64,000 bases of DNA from a candidate division KSB1 bacterium (lineage in GTDB: Bacteria > Electryoneota > RPQS01), in assembly GCA_016214895.1 (NCBI GenBank), contig JACRMR010000012.1, positions 124,001 to 188,000 on the forward strand, given 5' to 3'. Under the pieces are notes generated by a model that saw nothing but the letters and a program-made list of their open reading frames with translations, was not told the origin of the DNA and searched no databases. Numbering within the stretch: the first letter of the stretch is position 1; each line of letters starts with the position of its first letter. Positions 52,712-62,400 of this stretch are shown here, piece by piece. The position numbers and the translations under genes were made by a program.

Positions 52712-53610
52712 AAAATCGCGCGTTCACACCGCAAGACGCGCACATCAGGACGAGCGTCGCACTGGTCTCGGTAGTGGCATCGCTGGTCATTACGCTGATC
52801 AAGTTCGGCACCGCGATCGTCACGAATTCGCTGGCGATGTACTCGGAAGCGGGGCATTCGCTGGTGGATACGCTGGCCGTGGTGATCACGTTCGCCGCGA
52901 TTAAGAAGGCGCTCGAACCGCCCGACCCGGAACACCCGTTCGGTCATGCGAAGTATGAAAGCGTCGGCGCGCTGGCACAGCTGATCCTGCTCATCGGAAT
53001 CGGCGGCCTGATTGTGTACAACGCGCTCGAGCGGTTGTTCATCCGACCGGAACCGGTCGAAATCGGACCGCTGGTCTATGGTGTAATGGCGGTGTCCATC
53101 GTGGTTGAGGGTTGGCGGACGGTTTCGCTTATGCGCGCGGCGCGGCAGACCGGAAGTGAAGCGCTGGCCGCAAGCTCCACGCATTTCCTCACCGACTTTC
53201 TTGACTCCTTCGTGGTCGTTTTCGGCCTGATCATGGCCGGGATCGGCTATCCCAAAGCCGACAGCATCGCGGCGCTCTTTGTCGCGGGGGTCGTGTTCAT
53301 GCTCAGCATTCGGCTGGGAAGAGACGTGTTCAATTCGCTGGTGGATCGCGCGCCGGAGGGCGTGGCGGAGGATGTCGAGCGGATCGTGCGCGGAGTCCAT
53401 GATGTGATCGGGGTGCATGACATTCGCGTGCGGCGAGCGGGGACGCAGCTGTTCACGGAGATGCACGTAGATCTTGATGCCACGATGCCGTTAGGGGATA
53501 CGCACGCGATTCTCGACTTGGTCGAGTACGAGTTGCGGAACAAGTACCCGACGATGCACGTCGTGACCCATCCGGAACCGGTCGCGGCCGGCGCGGCCGC
53601 CAGCTCGTGA
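52708..53610 (+). CDS. Cation diffusion facilitator transporter, apparent AUA start
   Basis: A 300-residue inner-membrane CDF exporter of divalent metals such as Zn2+ or Fe2+. Six TM segments; the metal-site positions SEAGHSLVDTLA (TM2) and ASSTHFLTDFLDSF (TM5) are present, followed by a cytoplasmic ferredoxin-like domain (about 210-290, VIGVHDIRVRRAG and EMHVDLDATMPL). The first in-frame ATG would remove TM1. An ATA at 52708 is preceded by GGAGG at 6 nt and overlaps the prmC stop as ATAG, mimicking the usual ATGA coupling, so it is the most probable start. The open frame further upstream has no start codon near. Confidence 0.88.
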   Translation: MENRAFTPQDAHIRTSVALVSVVASLVITLIKFGTAIVTNSLAMYSEAGHSLVDTLAVVITFAAIKKALEPPDPEHPFGHAKYESVGALAQLILLIGIGGLIVYNALERLFIRPEPVEIGPLVYGVMAVSIVVEGWRTVSLMRAARQTGSEALAASSTHFLTDFLDSFVVVFGLIMAGIGYPKADSIAALFVAGVVFMLSIRLGRDVFNSLVDRAPEGVAEDVERIVRGVHDVIGVHDIRVRRAGTQLFTEMHVDLDATMPLGDTHAILDLVEYELRNKYPTMHVVTHPEPVAAGAAASS

Positions 53611-55697
53611 TGGCGGAATTCGAGCCGAGTATGCACCGCGCGCACACGAACGCGCTGATTCACGAGGCCAGTCCGTATCTGCTGCAACACGCGCACAATC
53701 CGGTGAATTGGCTGCCGTGGAGCGACGCGGCCTTTGAACGTGCGGAGCGTCAAGCGCGGCCGGTCTTCCTGTCAGTCGGCTACGCTGCCTGTCACTGGTG
53801 CCATGTGATGGAGCGCGAGTGCTTCGAGAATGAAGAGATCGCGGCTTACCTGAATGAGCATTTCGTCTCGATCAAAGTCGATCGCGAAGAACGACCCGAC
53901 GTTGATCACCACTATATGAGCATCGTGCAGAGCCTGAGTGGCAGCGGCGGCTGGCCGATGTCGGTCTTTCTCACCCCGCAACGGACGGCATTCTACGGCG
54001 GGACGTATTGGCCGGCGGTGAGCAACTACGGAAGGCCGGGGTTTCTCGACGTGCTGCGCGCGGTCGTTGAGGCGTGGCGGAATCGCCGCCGTGACGTCGA
54101 GCAGACGGCGGGGGCAATCCAGAAGTCGTTGGACCAGGCGAGGCCGGACGGTGAGGTCGGCGAGCTGTCCGACGAGTTGATCGCGCGCGCACTGGCTGCG
54201 GCAGAATCACGGTTTGACAAGGTTGACGGCGGTTTCGGCCCGGCGCCCAAGTTTCCGCACGCGATGGAGCTGGCCTTGTTGTTGCGGGTCGGCGCGCGAA
54301 CCGCGGACGCGGATGCCGTGCAGATCGTCATCCATTCGCTGCGGAGCATGATCCGCGGCGGCATCTTTGATCAGATCGGCGGCGGATTTCACCGCTACTC
54401 AACGGATGCGCGCTGGCTCGTGCCGCACTTCGAGAAGATGCTCTATGACAATGCACTGTTGATTCCGTTGGGCCTCGACAGCGCGGTCGTCGCCGCTGAT
54501 CAGGAACTGCGCGAAGCCGCTCGCGAGAGCCTGGATTGGGTAGTGCGCGAGATGGAGGTGGCCGAGGGCGGCTTTGCCTCGTCGCTGGATGCCGATACGG
54601 ACGGTGAAGAGGGGGCAACGTATAGCTGGACACCGGCGGAGATTCGCGGGGTGCTCGGCCCGGAACGCGGAGCGCGCTTCGCGAGCATCTACGACATCCG
54701 CGACGCAGGGAATTTCGAGCACGGCAGGTCCGTTCCCAACCAGCCTGTGTCCATTGCGGAATGGGCAAACGAGCACGGCGTTGATGCTGACCCGTTACGC
54801 AGCGCGCTGCGCCAAGACCGCGCGGCACTGCTCAGCGCGCGCATGAGGCGCGTACAGCCGAGCCGCGACGACAAGGTGCTCACGGATTGGAACGGGATGA
54901 TGATCTCGGCGCTGGTGCGGGGATTCGGCGCGCTCGACGATCCACGTTATTTGGCCGCGGCGACGCGGGCGGCCGACCGGATTCTGACTCGATTCGAGCG
55001 CACCGGGACGTTGCCTCATGCGCTGAGGGGCGAGCGTACGCACGAGACGCAGTTCTTGCTCGATCACGCGGCATTCGGCTGCGGACTACTGGACCTGTTT
55101 GGCGCGACAGGTGACGATCGCTGGTTCCGCGGCGCGATGACGAGCGCGGACCGGATGGAAACGCTGTTCGCGCGCGGTGCAGCGGCCTATGTGATGAGCG
55201 ACGACGCCGTGGCCGGAATGGAGCAGGTGGATCCCTACGACAACGCGACGCCGTCGGGAATCTCGATGGGCGCGACTCTACTTGTCCGGTTGCACCAGTT
55301 GACGAATGACAGCAGGTTCCGGAGACGTGCGGAACGGCAACTGCAAATCCTCGCATCGCGGATGGAGCGCGCACCGGCGGCGTTCGGACAGGCGCTGACG
55401 GCGGTGGACATGCTGCTGCATCCGCCGGCTCAGCTCGTGCTGGTGAACGACCACGAGCGGGAACTCTGGCGAGTCGCGAGGAATTGTCCGGGATTTGCGC
55501 TATCCCCGCTCTGGATCGACCCGCAGCATGCGTGTCGCGCGCCCGGGCTGGCGTCGCTGCTGGATTCCAAATCAGCCATTGCAGGAAAGCCGACGGCCTA
55601 TCTCTGTCATCACCTCAGTTGCGAACCGCCGTTCACGGACGCGAGCGCGCTGGCGGACGCTTTGAAGGCGCTGATTCCGCGAATGACGGTGAATTGA
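53610..55697 (+). CDS. Thioredoxin-domain protein, YyaL/SSP411 (DUF255) family
   Basis: A 695-residue cytoplasmic protein. The N-terminal thioredoxin-like domain (about 10-170) has ACHWCHVMERECFEN with the CxxC pair, and NHxVxxKVDREERPDVD-type sequence after it (FVSIKVDREERPDVD). The rest is an (alpha/alpha)6 barrel like glycoside hydrolases or epimerases (about 200-690; FPHAMELALLLRVG, LVPHFEKMLYDNALL, DKVLTDWNGMMISAL). The function of the family is not established. The start ATG 53610 overlaps the CDF stop by one base (TGATG) and its own stop overlaps tgt in the same way. Confidence 0.92.
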   Translation: MAEFEPSMHRAHTNALIHEASPYLLQHAHNPVNWLPWSDAAFERAERQARPVFLSVGYAACHWCHVMERECFENEEIAAYLNEHFVSIKVDREERPDVDHHYMSIVQSLSGSGGWPMSVFLTPQRTAFYGGTYWPAVSNYGRPGFLDVLRAVVEAWRNRRRDVEQTAGAIQKSLDQARPDGEVGELSDELIARALAAAESRFDKVDGGFGPAPKFPHAMELALLLRVGARTADADAVQIVIHSLRSMIRGGIFDQIGGGFHRYSTDARWLVPHFEKMLYDNALLIPLGLDSAVVAADQELREAARESLDWVVREMEVAEGGFASSLDADTDGEEGATYSWTPAEIRGVLGPERGARFASIYDIRDAGNFEHGRSVPNQPVSIAEWANEHGVDADPLRSALRQDRAALLSARMRRVQPSRDDKVLTDWNGMMISALVRGFGALDDPRYLAAATRAADRILTRFERTGTLPHALRGERTHETQFLLDHAAFGCGLLDLFGATGDDRWFRGAMTSADRMETLFARGAAAYVMSDDAVAGMEQVDPYDNATPSGISMGATLLVRLHQLTNDSRFRRRAERQLQILASRMERAPAAFGQALTAVDMLLHPPAQLVLVNDHERELWRVARNCPGFALSPLWIDPQHACRAPGLASLLDSKSAIAGKPTAYLCHHLSCEPPFTDASALADALKALIPRMTVN

Positions 55698-56851
55698 TGC
55701 CCGATGCGATCCACCCGTTTCGGGTTGTCAAAGGGGATGAGTCCGGAAGCTCCGCGCGCGTCGGTCAACTGGACACCGAGCACGGACGGCTCGACACTCC
55801 GTGCTTCTTCCCGGTCGGCACGGTCGGCACGGTCAAGACACTGACGCCGGATGAGCTGATCGCGGCCGGCGCACAGAGCGTGCTCGCCAATAGCTATCAC
55901 CTCTATCTGCGGCCCGGGCTGGAGGTGCTGAAGGCAGCGGGCGGCCTGCACAGATTCATGCGCTGGAACCGGCCGATCCTGACCGACTCAGGCGGCTATC
56001 AGGTGTTCTCGCTGGCGGAACTGAAGAAGGTCCGCGATAACGGGGTCGAGTTCCAGTCGCACCTCGACGGAAGCTATCACTTCTTCACGCCGGAGAAGGT
56101 ACTGGAGATTCAGCGCGCGATCGGTAGCGACTTGATGATGGTGCTCGATCTGTGCCCGCCATATCCGTGCTCGCACGGCCAGGCCAAACAGTGGCACGAG
56201 TTGACCGTGCAGTGGGCGCGCAGCGCCCGTGATGCGCGCGATACGATCCCGGCACTCTACGGCCATCGACAGAATCTGTGGGCGATTGTGCAAGGATCCG
56301 TTTACGAAGATTTGCGGCGAGCGTCCGCCGCCGCCCTGATTGAACTGGATTTCCCGGGCTACGCGATCGGCGGACTCGCCGTGGGTGAGCCCAAGAGCGC
56401 GTTTCGTGAGATGGTGGAATTGTCGGCTGCCCTGCTGCCGGTTGAGAAACCGCGTTACCTGATGGGCGTCGGATTTCCCCAAGAACTCTTGTACGCGATC
56501 GGCAAGGGCGTGGACGTGTTCGACTGCGTCCTCCCTACGCGCAACGGTCGCAACGGCACGGCGTTCACGTGGCACGGCAAATTGACCGTCAAGGCGGCGC
56601 GGGAACGCTTGACATTCGAGCCGATCGACGGCCAGTGCGGTTGCTATACCTGCCGCCATTTCGACCGGGCGTATTTGCGACACCTGTTTGCCGCCGAAGA
56701 GCTGCTGGCGCTGCGGTTGGTGTCGATTCACAATGTTCATTTTTATCAGGACCTGATGCGCGAGGCGCGCGCCCACATTCAGGCCGCCGACTTCGGGCCG
56801 TGGATGCGAGCGTCGCTGACCGCCCTCGCGAACACGGACGACGCCGTTTAG
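55697..56851 (+). CDS. tgt: Queuine/preQ1 tRNA-guanine transglycosylase
   Basis: A 384-residue TIM-barrel enzyme that exchanges guanine for preQ1 at position 34 of GUN-anticodon tRNAs. Active-site segments: LTDSGGYQVFSL (general acid/base Asp), AIGGLAVGEP, FDCVLPTRNGRNGTAF (nucleophile Asp region). The zinc site is CGCYTCRHF plus the downstream His in SIHNVHFY. The start ATG 55697 overlaps the upstream stop by one base. Usual partner of yajC in bacteria, as here. Confidence 0.97.
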   Translation: MPDAIHPFRVVKGDESGSSARVGQLDTEHGRLDTPCFFPVGTVGTVKTLTPDELIAAGAQSVLANSYHLYLRPGLEVLKAAGGLHRFMRWNRPILTDSGGYQVFSLAELKKVRDNGVEFQSHLDGSYHFFTPEKVLEIQRAIGSDLMMVLDLCPPYPCSHGQAKQWHELTVQWARSARDARDTIPALYGHRQNLWAIVQGSVYEDLRRASAAALIELDFPGYAIGGLAVGEPKSAFREMVELSAALLPVEKPRYLMGVGFPQELLYAIGKGVDVFDCVLPTRNGRNGTAFTWHGKLTVKAARERLTFEPIDGQCGCYTCRHFDRAYLRHLFAAEELLALRLVSIHNVHFYQDLMREARAHIQAADFGPWMRASLTALANTDDAV

Positions 56852-56881
56852 TTTCACTCTTTTCCGACCAGGAGGATCGAC

Positions 56882-57205
56882 TTGATTTCGACTTCTTTGC
56901 TGCCGCTGGCTCAGGCCTCAGCCGCCCAGCCGAATTTTATTGCGTCGCTGCTGCCACTACTGCTGATCGTCGTGGTGATGTACTTCCTGATGATCCGGCC
57001 GCAGCAGAAGAAGCAGAAGGCGCACCGACAATTGGTGGACAGCCTGAAGCCCGGCGACGAGGTCGTCACGAGCGGCGGACTCTACGGCACCGTCGCGGGC
57101 GTTGACGACAAGAAGAACACGCTGTGGCTGAAGGTCTCCGGCGACGTCAAGATTCGCGTCGAACGGTTCGCGATCGCCCGCGTACTCACCGACGCCGAAA
57201 AGTAA
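56882..57205 (+). CDS. yajC: Preprotein translocase subunit YajC
   Basis: A 107-residue single-pass inner-membrane protein of the SecDF-YajC complex. One TM (about 20-38, FIASLLPLLLIVVVMYFLM) followed by IRPQQKKQKAH and the conserved LKPGDEVVTSGGLYGTVAGV. The start is TTG 56882 with AGGAGG 6 nt upstream, which makes the rare start convincing. It lies between tgt and def; secD/secF do not follow. Confidence 0.95.
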   Translation: MISTSLLPLAQASAAQPNFIASLLPLLLIVVVMYFLMIRPQQKKQKAHRQLVDSLKPGDEVVTSGGLYGTVAGVDDKKNTLWLKVSGDVKIRVERFAIARVLTDAEK

Positions 57206-57207
57206 TC

Positions 57208-57762
57208 ATGGTCGAGTCGCGCGACACGCTGAAAATCGTCACGTACGGTCATCCGACGCTGCGCGTCCGGTGCGCGCCAATTACGGAATTCAACGCCGAA
57301 CTGCGGGAACTGGCGCAGGCCATGCATCGCACGATGATCGCCGCGGATGGCGTGGGCCTGGCGGCCTCGCAGGTTGACAAACGCATCCGGCTGTTCGTGG
57401 TCGGCGTTCCGCGGCAGGATGACGACGAACCGACCCGCTTGACGCTCGTGAATCCGGAAATCGTCGAACAGGGCGGCGAATGGGAGTATGAGGAAGGCTG
57501 TCTTTCGATTCCCGATGTGCGCGACGATGTGACTCGACCGGAATGGATCAAATTGCGATATCAGGACCTCGACGGAAAGCAGCACAGCATGGATGCGTCG
57601 GGATTGCTGGGCCGCGTGTTTCAGCATGAGCTGGATCACCTGAACGGTGTGCTGTTTATCGACCACTTGTCCCCGTTGAAGCGCGCACTGCATGGCTCGA
57701 GATTGCGCAAGCTGCTCCGCGAAAACGAGCAGGAGCTGATGAGCACCGGCGAGCAGCGGTGA
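57208..57762 (+). CDS. def: Peptide deformylase
   Basis: A 184-residue metalloenzyme removing the formyl group from nascent proteins. The three motifs are complete: GVGLAASQV (usually GxGLAAxQ), EGCLSIP (metal Cys) and QHELDHLNGVLF (HExxH). The ATG 57208 follows two bases after the yajC stop; the longer frame inside yajC is not used. Coupled to fmt by GTGA overlap. Confidence 0.97.
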   Translation: MVESRDTLKIVTYGHPTLRVRCAPITEFNAELRELAQAMHRTMIAADGVGLAASQVDKRIRLFVVGVPRQDDDEPTRLTLVNPEIVEQGGEWEYEEGCLSIPDVRDDVTRPEWIKLRYQDLDGKQHSMDASGLLGRVFQHELDHLNGVLFIDHLSPLKRALHGSRLRKLLRENEQELMSTGEQR

Positions 57763-58685
57763 AGGTCGTGTTCTGCGGCAATCCGGAGTTCGCGCTGTTT
57801 ACGCTGGACGCGTTGATCGCGAGCGAGCAGCGAGTTCAGGCCGTGGTATGCAGCCCGGACAAGGCGCGCGGGCGCGGACTGAGGACGAGCGGATTGCCGG
57901 TCAAGGAGCGGGCGCTGGCGGCCGGGATACCGCTGTTGCAGCCGGAATCGCTGAACCATCCGGAATTTCTGGACACTGTGCGCGGGCTCGCTCCCGATTG
58001 TCTGGTCGTCGTGGCGTTTCGGATTCTGCCGCGTGAGTTGTTCGCCTTGCCGCGGTTCGGCTCGTTCAACGTGCATCCGTCGCTACTGCCGCGGGGGCGC
58101 GGTCCCGCTCCGTTGCGCTGGACGCTGATCCGCGGCGAGCGCGAAACCGGAGTGAGCATTATCCAGTTGACGGAACAAATCGACGGCGGCGGCATTTTGG
58201 CGCAGGAGCGCACGAGCATCGCTGAGTCGGAGAATTATGGAGCGTTGCACGACCGGCTGGGGAAGCTGGGGGCGCGGATGCTGGTCGATGTGCTGAGCGC
58301 ACTGGAACGCGGAGCGGCGTTGCCGTCCATCGAGCAAGATAGCACCCTGGCAACGAAGGCGCCGAAGTTGAGGCCCGACGATTTCCGCATCAACTGGAAC
58401 GCGAGTACCTTTGAGATTCTATGCAGAATCCGGGCATTCTCGCCGAATCCCGGCGCGATTACGTGCGCCGGCGAGTACTCGATCAAAGTGCTGGATGCGA
58501 CTGCCGATTCCACGATCGTCGCGGCTCCCGGCGACGTATTGCAAGTTCAGGAAAAACTATGGGTGGGAACCGCTGACGGAGCCATCCAGTTAAAGCAGTT
58601 GAAACCGGCCGGAAAGAAATCGATGGCCGTCGCTGACTACCTGCGCGGTCGGCCGAAATTGCCCGCGCGTTTTGATCTACTTTGA
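57759..58685 (+). CDS. fmt: Methionyl-tRNA formyltransferase
   Basis: A 308-residue enzyme that formylates initiator Met-tRNA with 10-formyl-THF. N-terminal formyltransferase domain with FNVHPSLLPRGRGPAPLRW (SLLPR active-site loop), TGVSIIQLTEQIDGGGIL (catalytic Asp), and a C-terminal OB domain (about 205-308). GTG start. The def-fmt order is standard. Confidence 0.97.
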   Translation: MKVVFCGNPEFALFTLDALIASEQRVQAVVCSPDKARGRGLRTSGLPVKERALAAGIPLLQPESLNHPEFLDTVRGLAPDCLVVVAFRILPRELFALPRFGSFNVHPSLLPRGRGPAPLRWTLIRGERETGVSIIQLTEQIDGGGILAQERTSIAESENYGALHDRLGKLGARMLVDVLSALERGAALPSIEQDSTLATKAPKLRPDDFRINWNASTFEILCRIRAFSPNPGAITCAGEYSIKVLDATADSTIVAAPGDVLQVQEKLWVGTADGAIQLKQLKPAGKKSMAVADYLRGRPKLPARFDLL

Positions 58686-58693
58686 GGAAAGAG

Positions 58694-59383
58694 ATGTTCC
58701 CCTTCTTTTTTGACTGGACGATGATTCTGATTCTGCCCGCCTTCGGACTGGCGCTCTGGGCGCAGTCAAAGGTGCGCAGCACGTACGCGAAGTACAGCGA
58801 GGTGCGGAATCGCTCGGGCATGACAGGTCGGCAAGTCGCGCGTCGAATTCTCGATGCGAACGGCCTGTATGACGTGAAGGTCGAGCCGATCGCCGGGCGA
58901 CTCACCGACCACTATCATCCGAAGGAGAAGGTCGTGCGGCTGTCCGAAGGCAACTTCGATTCGCAGAGTCTGGCGGCGCTGGCCGTAGCCGCGCACGAGT
59001 GCGGACACGCCGTGCAGGATCAAGTCGGTTACACCGCGATGAACTTGCGCGCGGCGCTGGTGCCCGTCGCCAGCATCGGTTCCAATCTGGCGATGCCGTT
59101 ATTCATCATCGGACTCATCTTCTCCTCCGTTCACTGGCTGATGGACGTCGGGATTGCCATTTTCGCGGTGGCCGTGTTATTCCATCTCGTAACTCTGCCG
59201 GTCGAGTTCGATGCGTCGTCGCGAGCCGTGCGGATTCTGGCCAGCGGCGGCTACCTGGCGCCCGATGAAGTTGAAGGCTCGAAGAAAGTACTTGACGCGG
59301 CGGCGTGGACCTATGTGGCTGCCGCTTCGATGGCGGTCCTACAACTTATACGACTGTTGGTCTTGCGCAATTCGCGGGACTGA
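58694..59383 (+). CDS. Neutral zinc metallopeptidase, YugP family
   Basis: A 229-residue inner-membrane protein. TM helices at about 8-25, 108-145 (two) and 205-225; zinc motif HECGH in AVAAHECGHAVQDQ (about 97-101). The region VRLSEGNFDSQSLAALAVAAHE is typical of the family, the function of which is unknown (predicted peptidase). ATG 58694 with GAGGAAAGAG just upstream is preferred to TTG 58682. Last gene of the prfA operon, followed by a terminator. Confidence 0.9.
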   Translation: MFPFFFDWTMILILPAFGLALWAQSKVRSTYAKYSEVRNRSGMTGRQVARRILDANGLYDVKVEPIAGRLTDHYHPKEKVVRLSEGNFDSQSLAALAVAAHECGHAVQDQVGYTAMNLRAALVPVASIGSNLAMPLFIIGLIFSSVHWLMDVGIAIFAVAVLFHLVTLPVEFDASSRAVRILASGGYLAPDEVEGSKKVLDAAAWTYVAAASMAVLQLIRLLVLRNSRD

Positions 59384-59437
59384 GCGAAGCTTTCCGGCAG
59401 GGTCCGGAGACCTTGCCCGGGGTCGCGGTGTGAAAAG

Positions 59438-59468
59438 AAAAGCCCTCGCTGATTGGCGGGGGCTTTTT
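59438..59468. terminator. Bidirectional rho-independent terminator
   Basis: AAAAGCCCTCGC (59438-59449) and GCGGGGGCTTTT (59456-59467) form a 12-bp stem with one G-U and a 6-nt loop, followed by T. The A-run on the other side gives a U-tract for minus-strand transcripts, so it ends both the prfA operon and the convergent C25 gene. Confidence 0.85.
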
Positions 59469-59490
59469 GCATACATCCGGATTCTGAACG

Positions 59491-62400
59491 CTATTTGAGC
59501 AGCAGCATCTTGCGCGCTTGCCGGAATGAGCCACTCTCCAGTACATAGAAATACTGTCCCGTCGCCAGGCCGTTCATGTCATAGCTCAGGGTATGAACAC
59601 CCGCGGGAAGACTCGCGGCCAGCGGCGCGGCGACCAGTTCGCCCAATAGATTGTAAACCTTCAGCGTGGTGAAGCCGGGTTCCCTTAACGCGAAGCGGAA
59701 ATTCGTCGTGCTATTGAACGGATTCGGGAAATTCTGCTCGAGCACGTACGCCAGCGGCAGAGTTCGAGGATCGCTGTCCGGCACATCCTCCGTGATCTCG
59801 AGCGTGACCGGCAGAATGAGCAGGGTATCCGCGGAATTGGTGTTGATGCGCAGATTCACGTTGTAGATATACGGACGCAAACCGGCGGGACTGAAGTCCA
59901 CGGAAATCTCCATCCGCTGATTAGCCGGAATCTGCGAGATCGCGGGGGTCACGGAGATCCACGAGGTGTTGAACGCCACGTCATGAACCACCAGCCTGTC
60001 AACCTGCGGGCTCGACAAGATCGCGCCGAAGACGACGAGTGTGCTGTTCCAGCCTGACGTGATCGTGCAGCCGGCAGCGCGTTCAGTGGCGCCGTTGCCC
60101 AGCGCGGCTACAAACATGCGGGCGCCGGTAACCGGATGAATCTTCCAGACCCCGGCATTGCCGTGCGCGGGATCCTGTGCGAAGGCGTAGAGGAAGAAGC
60201 CGTCGAGGTCCCCGCCGTGCCAGGCCAGCCCGGTAATATCCAAGCCAGACGGGAAGCGCGTCAGGATCTGGCCCTGACGATTCATCTCATACAGATCGAC
60301 TTGCCGGTCGGTCACCCAGAAATGATCCGTCGCGGGGTCGTAGGCCAGCGAGCCATTCGGATTGCAGGGACCCGCTATCGTATCACGGATGACTCCGTTC
60401 TGATCGACTCCGTAAATATTCTCATCGCCCGAGCCGTAGATGTACGTGCCGTCGTAGGCCATGTCGAACCAGCCGGTCGCACCCTGACCCGGTTGCGGCA
60501 GCGAGCCAACGTAGTCACCCTCCAAATCGTAGCGGTAGAACTGCTTGCCGTTCTGACCGCCGGTCACCCACCAGTAATCGCCGACGAATTCGACGCCCTG
60601 CACGATCAAGTCGTTGGCACTCTGCGAGATGGGGATTCCGGTCACGCTGTCCCACGGATCAATGTGATTGCCGCCGGCCACGAATTCGACCGCGATCGAG
60701 TAATCGAGTGGTCCGTTGCCGTTGTTGATCATGTCAAAGGTCGCTTCAACCGGATCGCCCGGCAGCGTCACGTAGATCGCATCCGTCGAGAGTTCGACCT
60801 CGGGATGCGACATCGAGAAGCTGACGGTCTCCGTGCTGTCCAATTCGACGACGATGTTGTCGCGAGTGGCGTCATTGTAACCGAACTTACTCCCGCGGAC
60901 CGTGTAGGTGCCGATCAACACATTACTCAGCGTGTACGCGCCCGACACATCCGTCGTGTCACTGTAATTCTCGCCGTCCAATGTGACGACGGCACCGGGC
61001 AGCGGTTGACTGGACTCCGCGTCGAGGACGGTTCCGGTGATCGTACCGAAGGCGGTGCGCGCTTCGGTCGTGAAGACTATGCAGCGACCCGGCGCCAGAC
61101 TTTGCGCTCCGGCGGCCGGCGAGTTATTCCAGCGATACTGCAAGCCGACCACGTTTCCCGGAGCCTGAATACCGATCGTGGAATACGGTATATCATTGTG
61201 CTGGCTCTGGGTTTCGTAAACCTGCTGATACTGGTAGATGATGATGCCGTTCCCGTCACGAGTGGGATAGAATGCCGGGTCGAGCAGAATGATCTCGAAG
61301 TCCAACGGCGCCGTGCCGAAGGCGTTCTGCGCCTTCCACTGAATGATGAAGCGATGATTCGGCTGATCGTAATAGACGTATTCGCCTTGATTGGTGGAAC
61401 TGGTCTTGAGATCGTCCCAGAACACCGCCAGCATTGCCTCCGGAGACTGCTGGCCGGGAATCGGATAATTGCGGAAATGATCCTGATCAGCCTGACTGCC
61501 GAAGGCCGCCCAGCCGTTCGAACAGATTGTGATCTGATCGTACGTCTCGCCGTAGAACGTGAAATCAAACGGCAAGTCGCGCAACCGCGAGTAGATCGGT
61601 GAGCTGCCGTCCTGCACACCCTGATCGTTGATATCGAGATTCGTCCCCGATGCGCTCACGTCAACATACGCGAACGCGCGCACCGGCTCGTAAGGCTCGC
61701 CATTCACATCTTCGTCGTTGTTCTCGTAGGCATAATAGCCGTACGCGTCCGGGCCGGTGGGATCGGCCGGCGCGATGGAGCCGACGGTGAAGGAAAACAC
61801 CACCGTGTCCTGATGCCCGTTGTTCGAGTTCAGGAAGAGCTGGAAGCGGGCAATGTGACCGGGGTAGGCCAGCGGATGCGCGCGTACCACGAACGGCGAG
61901 GCGCTGGTCGCATTCTGGTTCACGGCGATGTTTCCAAACGAGGCCGTGCTCGTGAAGACCGACACGAAGCTGGAGTTGGAACGCAGCGTGCCGGTCGTGT
62001 TGTTCATGACAAGGTCGCCGACGTTGCGAATCGTGAGCGACAAGTTTACCGTCTCATTCGGCTCCAACAGCCCATCGCCGTCGCCGCCGGAGATCGTCTT
62101 GCTGTTGAAGATCGCAATCCCCGCCTCGCCCTCGATCACAAACGAACTGTAGGTAACCTGGCCACTGGCCGTCACCTGCAACGTGAACAGCAGGCGGTGA
62201 GCGTCGATCAGGAGCGGAGCGACCTGCACGCGAAAAGGTGTGGAAATCGCGGAGTCGCCGGGGGCGATATTGGCATAGCCCTGGGTCGAACTCACGATGT
62301 TGACGTTGGGATCCGCTGACGTCAGCACTGCCGAGACGTCGGTGCCGATTGCGGACGTGCCGAAGTTCCTGAGATAGATCGCCAAGTCGATGAGTTCGCC

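Noticed and set aside
60136-61602. 488-residue plus-strand open frame
   Set aside because: Antisense shadow of the second C25 protein, with the same compositional pattern as the other shadows.
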